Part shown: positions 55,616 to 64,000 of the stretch, piece by piece | How the letters are laid out: every line of letters begins with the position of its first letter | Position numbering within the stretch: the first letter of the stretch is position 1 | Assembly: GCA_007115705.1 (NCBI GenBank) | Contig: QXEO01000236.1 | Coordinates: forward strand, 5,429,434 to 5,493,433 | Direction of reading: 5' to 3' | From: Dactylis glomerata | Lineage: Eukaryota; Streptophyta; Magnoliopsida; Poales; Poaceae | DNA length: 64,000 nt | The notes under the pieces: generated by a model | Told to the model about the DNA's origin: nothing | The model's input: only the letters and a program-made list of their open reading frames with translations | Databases searched by the model: none | Translations under genes and position numbers: made by a program

Positions 55616-56952
55616 ACTCTACTCGAGTTGTAGACTTGGGCTGAGTCTCCAAACTTTGACTTCTTCAATCTTTGACTTCTTCAAATTTCGACTTGCATAT
55701 AATCGTTAACTTCTTCAAAATTCGGTTTCTTCAAATTTCGACTTGCATATAATCTTCAACTTCTTCAAACTTCGACTTCCTGACATCTTTGATTTCTTCA
55801 ATCGTTGACTTCTTCAAACTTTAACTTGGCTAATGCAGTGGCCAAAATTGTCGGGTTCTTGAATTTTTGTCGGGTGCACAATCCGCTCCCCCGATGGGAG
55901 TAAATGTCGAGTCTATGTTTCAGGTGTTTACCACCAATAATGGACTCGAATTTTCTTCCTTGTTCTTCATTGATGATCTTCTCAAAATAATTCTTCATCA
56001 GATGCGTAACCAACGCTCCCGATGGGAGTAGCCCCCGAGGCTATGGTCGGGTACTTGTAGGTGATTATTGGCTCCAATTTCTTCTTCTTCATCTCCTTTT
56101 GTCGAATGTGCGACCATCGCTCCTGATGGGAGTAGCCTTAGAGTCTATGTTCGGGTACTTGTAGTCGGGCATAGACTCAAGTTGTACCACTCGGAGAAGT
56201 TTGGCTCCTGGTGAAGGACTTGATGACTTTGATGAATTTGTCGACTCCTGCTGAAAATATGAAGAGTTGTGAAATACTTTGTCAAAGAAACATTGTGTTT
56301 TTCATCTTGTAATGATGATCTAGTATGCCAAATATAACTCGAAGTTTTTTGTATAATTTATTGATCGTACGTAAGACTCTTTTGTTAGCCTGATGCCTTT
56401 CTGGCTCGATCAGCTACTCAGGTAAGACGTAATTTGATGCGTTTGCCGCATTTGAATTTCCAAAATGTAGTTTACTTGCTAAGCCTTTTCGTTAGCCTGA
56501 CACCCAAGGTCTCTGTGCCTTGCCAACCTGTTAATTGAGCTTCTGCAATAGTGTTAGAGTTGTCAAGGATTCGACGCGGATCATCAGCTACTCGGGCTTT
56601 CACAGATGCTCAAAGTCAATGATATGCAGGATGATTTTTCATGGCGGAGCCCTCGAGTGTCGGGTGCGGCAAAAGGTAAATAATAATCAACTCTTGAAAG
56701 ATGAAAACTTAGCTTTCATTGGGTGCAGCGTGGATGCGGCCGTGGTCGAGGTCGATGCAGCGGACCGGAGTCGACGCGATGGGTTGTTATCGTAGAATCG
56801 CAGCCACGATCAGAGGCGAAGTTATTGTCGAGCCCCTGAGCATCTGTTGAGATCGCCGTGTCACCTGCGTGGTTGTTGATGTCGACGAAATTGTAGATCT
56901 TAAGTGTGAACTTCCGCACACAGAGTCGAGGTGATGTCGAGCCCCCCGAGCG
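55616..56952 (-). other. 3' internal region of the second Tat-like gypsy
   Basis: Non-coding, with CTTCTTCAAACTTCGACTT-type repeats at 55655-55830 and CGATGGGAGTAGCC motifs at 55898, 56018 and 56128. It parallels 43343-44470. No antisense AT-hook/B3 ORF was found here. It stops at the LTR starting at 56953. Confidence 0.6.
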
Positions 56953-59900
56953 TGATAAGCCGTCATACGTTGAAAACGTATCTATAATTTTTTATGCTCC
57001 ACGCTTGTTTTACACCAATTGCTATATGTTTTGTCTACACTTTGTGGCACTTTTATGATTTATTTGGACTAACCTACTAATAGTTGCAAAAGTGCACAAT
57101 GTTCTTGTTTTACACTTTGATGTGTAGGAATTACCAAGAATACAAGTGGAAACCTTGTTGGAGTCAAATTGGGACTTTTCAGAAATCTGTGTCAGAACTC
57201 TTTTCGAAGATGGTCACGTTATGGGTCGAAGACGACATTAAACGGAAAACTCTTCAACTACAAAGTTGTAGGGAATTTTACGGCAAACGTTCTGGACATA
57301 AAATTCACCTGATTCCGAGTCCGGACAGCCAAGTTAGGCCCGATCTAGTGCAGCCCAAGAGGGGGAGTCGGAAATCCGAGAAGCTATATAAAGGGAGGAA
57401 CCCTAGCTCGTGGGGGACACCTCCACCCACGAATTTGCAGCCACCAGAGCCACGTTTTTGCCTCCCCCATGGATCCCATCTCCATGGGGGAGGTCTCTCA
57501 TGAAGCCATGAAGGAAGGGGGCTAAGGGGCGGCATTCCCGCATGATGCCGGCGGCGGGGGAGTCCCCCGCGCCGGCGCCGCCGCCCGAGCCCCTCGCTGC
57601 TCATCTCCGCCATCTTCACTGCTATCTCCATCACCAACTCCTCCTATTATGTAGTGGTTCATCCTCCCACACACCTCTGTACCGTCCTATGTAAACATGG
57701 TGTTTGATGCTATAATATTTATCCTATGATCTATGTCATGTTTGCATAGTTTATTTGTTCTTAGATTGATTTGTTGAATGTCTTTGGTTCATTAGAGTTG
57801 TATGTTGATATGGTACTATCCTTTTGTGTCCATTATATTTATGCGCGCATGGATTAAACATCTTAGGGTTAGTAGTATGTGCAAAAAGAAGGGGGTAGTT
57901 CTGCCGAAGTGAAAGAAACCCGAGGACGCGAACCGGAACGTTGCACGTATGGGAGTAAGAGGACCATTAACTTAAGGCTATGGTTGGGGAAACCTTAATG
58001 CATTGTTAGTATTTGCGAATGCTTGCTAACAATCCAATCATATAGTACTTGTATTTCCAAGTAGTGAAGTGCTTGTATATTTAGCCTCTCCCACATAGAA
58101 AACTGCATCAAAGACAGTGAACCCGATTTATTCACTAATTGAACTTAGACAAAGCCACCACTTTTCCGCACTCATGGTACTGTTAGTTTATGGTTACTTA
58201 GTATATTTTATTGCTGCAGCACTAACAATTACTTTCTTGTATTTATTATCTTGCAAAGCTATCTCTCATATCCGTATTGTTGCTCTAGTTTTATTTCCTA
58301 GATGATGCAAACGTTTAGTGTGCGTAGAGTTGTATCAGCGGTTGATAGAACTTGAGAGAACATTTATCCTACCTTTAGCTCCTCGTTGGGTTCGACACTC
58401 TTACTTATCGAAAAGGCTACACACGATCCTCTATACTTGTGGGATATCAAGACCTTTTCTGGCACCGTTGCCGGGGAGCAATAGCGTGTGGGTGAATATT
58501 CTTATGTGCACTTGTTTGCTTTATCTCGAAGTAGTTTTTACTTCCAGTTTTAAATTGTTCTTTATCTTAGTATGGATAGGGAATGCGAATTACAAAAAAA
58601 ATTAGTTGTACTTGTTACCTAAAAACGTTTTAAAAAGGAAAGTGATTGGAAAGATGAGTAATGGTTAAGTGGGGCTCGACCTTGAACACTTGTATTCATG
58701 CCTATGAAACCGAAACAAATCTTGCCATGGAAGCTTTTCAGTTAAAAACTTGTACATATTTTGTATATTGTATATATTATATATATTCCTCTGTACCATA
58801 AAAGTAAAGTGATAATTGTAGCTCCTAGTTACTTGGAAGTTGATAGTTTTGCTTTGCTGTCAAAAAACAGATTTTCTATGCTTCACCGTATAAAGTATTT
58901 AAAATCACTAGAACGTAATTTTGACCTGAAATTTCTTGAGTGCAAAGTAATGCTTATTATCTTTCTTTCATTAGACTAGCTTTTTCTGATTTGAGTTACT
59001 TAGCTGTCTCAAAAAAATCTATTTTCGCCGAGTGTTCTGTTTAGACAGATTTCTGTGCTTCACTATAAAAAAATCGTGAAAAATCTCAGAATAGTGTTTT
59101 GATCTGAAATTTTTTGTGCATAAACCTGAGATTATGATCTGTCTTTCCTTAGTTTGGAGTTTTTCGATTTGACCTATCTAACTATCTCGTTGAGTGTCAT
59201 CTTTACAGACTGTTCAGTTTTGACAGATTTCTTAGTTTATTCAATATTGTACTTGGTGTTATTAGTTTCATTAGTTTTTCGACGGACGACGGAAATCATG
59301 AATACCTTAGTATATAAAGTGGCTAATGTTGAGTATAGATTATAAAACTTGTTAATGCTTGAAAATTAGTGGATTTTATTTAATGAGTACTAACCCTACT
59401 AATGAGTTTTGTGAAGTTTTATGTGGATGTAGCTTATAAGTTCTAATCAATATGGTGATATGAGATGAACAAGAAGACACAAGAGCTCAAGCTTGGGGAT
59501 GTTTAGGTGCATCTCAAGAACATGTCCAAGAAGATACAATCATCTAAGCTTGGGGATGCCCAAGTCGTCCCCCTATTCATGAACTAACATGAGGTTGTCT
59601 CCTTCATACTCTATATTACGCATCCACATGATATGTATTGTGTTAAATTGTATTATAATTGTTTTTATATGTCTTGGTTTTATCTTCTTTAATTTTATTA
59701 GGCTCTTTATTTTGTTTTTATTGATTCTTTACTTTCACTTATAAATTGAAAACAACAAAAATAGTTCCTTTTGTTTTGCTTCTTTGTTTGGTTCTCTATT
59801 CTGCGCCTAGCTCAAATGCGTTAAAGAAAATCACTCTTGGGAGATAATCCATATTTTATTTCAGTACTTTTTCTTTTATTTGAGTTTTGGAAGTTATTAC

Positions 59901-61421
59901 TACTGTAATTACCTCTCCTTATCATTTTTTATTTCGTTGTTGTGCCAAGAAGAACCTCTAATTTGAGTGAGGTAAGATTTGGGGAAGTTGCTGTCCTGAA
60001 ACAGATTTCGGTGCTGCACCGTAAAAATTCGTGAAAATTCTCAGAATATCTTTCTGACCTGATATTTCTTGTGCATATGCCCCAGGTTATATCCAAACTT
60101 TCATTTATTTTGTACTTTTCTATTTGAGCAACAGAAGGTCCTCGAAAAAATCGACCTTTGTCAGCTGTTCTGTTTTGACAGATTTCTGCCACTATTTGTG
60201 TTTGCCTCTCGATCACTTTCTTTTTTAGTTATTTTGATCACGGAACTTTTGGGGAAGTTGCTACAGTAGTATATGCTTTATATGTGGTGTTTTTGAGTTG
60301 AAACCTGAACCAAAAAGGGCTGATCTACTATTATATTTATGCTAACGTTGCTAATAGAATTGTGTTAAGTTTTGTATGAAGGAAGTTTTCAAGTGTAGGG
60401 ATTGGAGAATGATGAGACGAGATGAAGAATGGAAAAAAGATCAAGCTTGGGGATACCCATGTCACCCCAAGAAATATCCAAGAGGTACAAGCGTCAAAGC
60501 TTGGGGATGCCCCCGAGGCACCCCTTCTTCATCGGCAAAAATCTGGTCACCTTTCAAAACACTATATTTTTATTGCTTCATGCACTATGCGTTTTTCTTG
60601 GAGCATCTTTACTTTTGCTTTCAGTTTTCTTTTTTTTGTTTGCTGCAATAAATGGTTGGACCCCAACAAATTTCTTTTGGAGGAGATGTACTCGTTTTTC
60701 ATTTGTCAGGAACACTCCGTTTTTCACTCTTATAGTTCAAAGAGTGTTCTCTTTTTCTAGAACTGCGTTTAGCTTTTGTTTTTCACCTTGATTTTTGTTC
60801 AAATCTTGTTATATATTTGCATCAAGGTGTATTTGGACCTCTGGTCTATGTTGGTATTCATCAAAAAAGTTGTTTCAAAAAGGTTCGAATGATGTTGGAA
60901 AAGAGAAAAAGTTTCATGCAAAAAAGTGGTATAAAAAGGAGCTTGTTTAGACTGCGGCTTAGACTTTTTCATGTCATGCTTGATGTCGTTTTGATAGTAT
61001 GCTTAGTGATTTTTGCTGTAGCATAACTTGTCTCAAATGACTGAGATTGGTTAATGAGCCTTTGGAAAAAATTATGCATTGTTTTTATTATGTGGAAGCA
61101 TTTATTTGGTTTTCTCCTTTGATGCTTTATTTGGGTTGACTTGGCGCATGCTTACAACATGTTTGACTCTTAAAAAGTCACCATAAGCCTCTATAATCAT
61201 TTAGTTTTTGACTTTTGATGCCATTTTATGCTTCTCTTAATGATGTTTTGTCGCTATGCATGATTATGGCCATTTTTGCTCTCTTAGTTGGTCGCTCCTA
61301 GTCTTTTGCTAGCCCTCGTTTTGTACTGAGTATGAGCTCTACCTATGCATCCAACTCCCAAAAACCAAGTTATGCCAATGTGTCCACTATAAATTCCTAT
61401 GCATGGTATTTGCAAGCCTGT
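56953..61421 (+). mobile_element. Truncated Athila-like element, 5' LTR plus non-coding interior
   Basis: The LTR runs 56953-58449 (TGATAAGCC...GGATATCA, 1497 bp) and a primer site TGGCACCGTTGCCGGGGAG follows at 58460-58478 (tRNA-Asp type, one mismatch). The interior to 61421 has no gag or pol and matches 27960-29585 of the other non-autonomous element from 59797 on. AAGCTTGGGGATG occurs at 59491, 59546, 60443 and 60499. There is no 3' LTR: the sequence breaks at 61421 into gypsy leader. Confidence 0.8.
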
Positions 61422-61893
61422 CTTCCATGTGTCTGTTGATTTGTCTGAAAAGTCATCATGGCAGATCATGAGGTCTTCGAGTTGATCCCCTAACTAGAGA
61501 TTTCTCCATGGTTTCGTCGAGTTCTGCGATTTTTCTCCTGTGATTTCTGTTGTTGCAAAGCTGACCAGCGAGTTTGCCTAGCTGGAAGAGCCCACCGATG
61601 ATTCAGACATTGCAATAGTATTTGCTTTGCTTGCCGACGGATCCGGTTTCGCCGGATCTGAAAGGCGAATCGAACCTAAAGATCCGACGCGAAAGTTTAG
61701 GCTTCCGATCGTCAGGTCCATATCTTGATCCAGGCTCTCGAATGTTGGAGTGAAGTTTTGTGGATGAGGCTGAAAATCGATGGTTCTGAAGGATATGTGG
61801 TTTTCGTCGACTTCTAAATTGTTGTTGGCTAAAAGCGAAAAAGCCATCAAATTCATGATTCCAACGCCCAGGATCCCCACGGTCGGCGCCAAT
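61422..61893 (-). pseudogene. 5' leader and start of a Tat-like gypsy ORF
   Basis: Reading leftward from the primer site the frame includes ILGVGIMNLMAFSLLANNN and TFESLDQDMDLTIGSLNF before TAG near 61578. The open stretch begins inside the LTR, so the true start is probably the MNLMAF methionine at about 61858. It resembles the first ORF after the leader in RIRE2-type elements; its role is not known to me. The rest of gag is missing because a different element begins at 61421. Confidence 0.45.
61882..61892 (-). other. Candidate primer-binding site
   Basis: The minus strand reads TGGCGCCGACC and then GTGGGGATCC, one base inside the LTR edge at 61894. The form is that of gypsy primer sites; the tRNA was not identified. 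Confidence 0.55.
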
Positions 61894-62229
61894 TGACTAG
61901 GGTTAACTCGACAAATGTCCAAGATGAAGGACTTAGGATCGGGGGAATAGGGCATCGAATGAACTCGAAGGTAAAGATCAGTCAAACAAGGCGTGTATCG
62001 AGAATAAACGTGGTGGTCAACTTGGCTTAATCTCAATCTGTCCCTGACCGGCCTCTCCTGGCCCCTATATATAGGTGGCTAGGTCTCAAGGAACCGGTCA
62101 GGTCTGATACATATTACAATATCGATATACGACATGGACTCGTACTTCAACTTTGATTACACTTGGGCCTAGCTTAACGGTCCTCAGGGGTACTCAAGTA
62201 ATGTGCTCTATTATCTATACCCTTGTCAG
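61894..62229 (-). repeat. 5' LTR of a Tat-like gypsy fragment
   Basis: 336 bp from TGACTAGGGTTAACTCG to ATACCCTTGTCA, same family as 42997-43330. The primer site at its left edge shows it is the 5' LTR of a minus-strand element. It is inserted in, or joined to, Athila-like sequence at 62230. Confidence 0.85.
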
Positions 62230-62529
62230 ATACCAATACTAATCAACAAGACTAATCATATAAGAAAGATTGCAAACTAAAATAAAGTGTGCGGAAAGTA
62301 AATGATAAGACTTCTCATTAATATTTCATAACCACAACTCACACCAAGGGATACATAGATAACCAACTAAAGGAGGATACTTCCACACTGCAAACTATTC
62401 TATAAGATAACTTCTCTATTCATGATATGACTCTACTTGAAAAGTAAATGGGTAAAAGGTAATGATGTGATACCGCGGCACTCCCCCAAGCTTGGAATAA
62501 ACCAAGGGGATGCCAATACCAATGATGAA
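62230..62529 (-). other. 3' non-coding part of the right Athila-like element
   Basis: AT-rich sequence downstream of the extra ORF on the minus strand. CTCCCCCAAGCTTGG at 62480-62494 resembles the family's polypurine motif. No gene. Confidence 0.5.
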
Positions 62530-63029
62530 TTACTCCTTCGGCGGTGGTGGTGAGTCTTTATCATCATCAGACTTCCAAGCAAAGGTTCCCCATCAAGAAA
62601 AGATGACTTTGTCTCCAATATCCTGAAACTGGCAGCAACACTCATTTGTTTAAACCTAGCCTCATACTCACAGTTTTGATTTTGCAAGTCGTAGAGTTGT
62701 GCTTGTAATTTGTTGGTGGTCCCATGGAGTGACAAGATGTCATCCCAGAGCTCTGCAGTCTCCTTCTTGTGCTTGGTGATGAGTTCTTGATTTATCCTAT
62801 GGATAATGTCCACCTCGCGTTCCGCCATCTTCTTGTATTTAAAGAATTCTTGATCCAGCGCTTCCAACCTAGCTTCAAGACTTCCTTCTCCTTTAGGGCC
62901 CTGAACATCTTCTATCCGTAACTTCCCATCCTTGAGTGACAACTCCTTTGGATGCATCTTCAGCTCCCTCATGTACGGCTTGATGATGTCCGCAAGAGAG
63001 TTCTCCTCGGATGAACCAGATGAAGACAT
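62530..63029 (-). pseudogene. Extra coiled-coil ORF downstream of Athila-like integrase
   Basis: From the ATG at 63029 (minus strand) the product reads MSSSGSSEENSLADIIKPYM, then KMHPKELSLKDGKLRIED, then a long helical heptad region (LEARLEALDQEFFKYKKM, NKLQAQLYDLQNQNCEYEARF). A one-base loss near 62592 shifts the frame; the other frame continues FAWKSDDDKDSPPPPKE to a stop near 62530. The ORF occupies the env-like position of Athila elements, after integrase and before the 3' LTR, but shows no obvious transmembrane anchor in the main part. A pyrimidine-rich tract and TTCTATTAG at about 63055-63063 could be a splice acceptor for a subgenomic mRNA, which is inference. The function is unknown. 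An in-frame upstream ATG at 63095 would add a hydrophobic leader. Confidence 0.6.
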
Positions 63030-63382
63030 GATGGCTCTAAAATTGAGAACAGCTCCTAATAGAAATAGATCAAAAAAAAAACACGATGAGAACACGATAT
63101 ACAGAACTCGGGCAATCTGGGGGGTTATATAGGCGAAAATTAAACATCAAAACAAAGACACAGGAGGAAACCGGGATGGAAACGAGCTCCGAGGAGAACA
63201 CACCACAGGGTGGCGCGGCCAGCAGGGGGGCCGCGCCACCAGGTGGTGTGGGGCCTCCGGGCTCTGTTTCCAACTCGTTTTCGTCTCGTGATTTTCATAT
63301 TTAATAAAAACAACAAAAGTATTAACATAAAAGTTTAACGCGAACCTTTTTTGACTAGAACTATTACCTATTCGAAAACGGA
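63030..63382 (-). other. Spacer between integrase and extra ORF
   Basis: It contains a GC-rich segment (63190-63260, GGTGGCGCGGCCAGC) typical of these elements and a possible splice acceptor near 63060. No CDS. Confidence 0.4.
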
Positions 63383-64000
63383 CTATGCAGTTTCCTGCAT
63401 ATGGTCTTTGATGAATTCTTCTGGAGTCACCACTTGAATAACATCGATATCTTCATTATAAGAATCTCCAAAAATATAGTGCTTAAGTCTATGCCCATTC
63501 ACCACTTGCGTAGTGTTATCTTTAAGAGAAGCAATCTTTATCGCACCTGAACGATACACCTCTTCAATAATAAAGGGTCCTTCCCATTTCGAGAGTAATT
63601 TTCCTGCAAAAAATCTGAGACGAGACCTATACAATAGAACTTTCTCACCAACATGAAATTCTCTCTTAAGAATTCTCCTATCATGCCATTGCTTGACTTT
63701 CTGTTTAAAAAGTCTGGCATTCTCATAAGCTTCATTTCTCCACTCATCTAAGGAACTCAAATCAAGCAACCTTTTCTTACCGGCAAGTTTAAAATCCCTA
63801 TTAAGCTCTTTCACTGCCCAAAAAGCTTTGTGTTCTAATTCTGAAGGTAAGTGACACGCTTTTCTGTAAACCATTTTGTAAGGAGACATGCCCATGGGGT
63901 TCTTATAAGCAGTTCTATAAGCCCATAAAGCATCGTTAAACTTGCTAGCCCAGTTTTTCCTAGATCTATTAACAGTCTTCTGCAAGATAGACTTGATCTC
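63383..64000 (-). CDS. Athila-like integrase, C-terminal part (partial)
   Basis: The frame enters at the right edge of the window and ends at 63383. It reads NWASKFNDALWAYRTAYKNP, MSPYKMVYRKACHLPSELEH, then the C-terminal region HVGEKVLLYRSRLRFFAGKL and KWEGPFIIEEVYRSGAIKI. These are the end of the catalytic core and the DNA-binding C-terminal GPY/F-type module (WEGPFII) of Ty3/gypsy integrases, which insert element cDNA into chromosomes. No lesion is visible in these 205 codons. The rest of pol lies to the right, outside the window. Confidence 0.88.
   Translation of the reverse strand, partial: EIKSILQKTVNRSRKNWASKFNDALWAYRTAYKNPMGMSPYKMVYRKACHLPSELEHKAFWAVKELNRDFKLAGKKRLLDLSSLDEWRNEAYENARLFKQKVKQWHDRRILKREFHVGEKVLLYRSRLRFFAGKLLSKWEGPFIIEEVYRSGAIKIASLKDNTTQVVNGHRLKHYIFGDSYNEDIDVIQVVTPEEFIKDHMQETA

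Noticed and set aside
55153..62229. One gypsy element with LTRs at 55153 and 61894
   Set aside because: The two LTRs differ in length (451 versus 336 bp) and interior sequence, so they belong to different subfamilies and cannot be a pair from one insertion.

Overview
This window is plant nuclear DNA from a large, repeat-rich grass genome, most likely a Triticeae species (wheat, Aegilops or barley relative). The grounds are GT-AG introns in the real genes, the CACTA subterminal motif TTTAGTCCCGGTT, gypsy LTRs of about 1.6-1.7 kb that begin TGATACGTCTCAAACG and use a tRNA-Asp primer, and Stowaway and Harbinger MITEs. Only two genes look intact: a 13-exon RUS6-type DUF647 gene on the + strand (6644-10389, 515 aa) and a 3-exon wall-associated-kinase-like receptor gene on the - strand (14824-17225, 717 aa). 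Nearly everything else is transposable elements in nested layers.

Layout. 1-4305: 5' part of an Athila-like gypsy on the - strand, its LTR interrupted by a second LTR. 4306-6040: a degenerate tandem repeat of about 275 bp carrying a solo LTR. 6265-10389: G-box, TATA box and the RUS6 gene. 11019-12248: a Harbinger element with a duplicated end. 12760-14400: duplicated AT-rich DNA. 14824-17225: the WAK-like gene, with a Stowaway MITE forming part of a splice donor. 17463-18321: an oppositely oriented Harbinger relative. 19325-20465 plus 52041-52165: a partial tandem copy of the WAK-like locus, split by transposons.

The split is a readable stratigraphy. A copia element on the - strand (20466-52040, 5-bp TSD) entered the kinase copy. 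An 18-kb CACTA element (20505-38562, TSD ATC) then entered the copia 3' LTR. A non-autonomous gypsy-type element (25328-32316, TSD CTCCT) entered the CACTA. Separately, a Tat-like gypsy on the - strand (42997 to about 51298) sits in the copia gag, and its pol is split by a solo LTR (47571-49241, TSD TGCAC). To the right are a small CACTA (52521-54551, TSD GCT), more gypsy pieces (55153-62229) and the 3' part of another Athila-like element (62230-64000) with integrase and an extra coiled-coil ORF.

The most notable item is an intact ORF (44598-45173, + strand) lying antisense between pol and the 3' LTR of the Tat-like gypsy. It encodes two AT-hooks followed by a B3 DNA-binding domain and has its own TATA box. 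Also notable: the CACTA second gene joins a Ptta/En-Spm domain to a Ulp1-type cysteine protease; five tandem perfect-stem hairpins lie just upstream of that gene; its two genes carry eight in-frame stops, nearly all readable as single C-to-T-type changes; and a Stowaway target duplication supplies the GT of a kinase intron. All calls come from reading the sequence; no database search was run.
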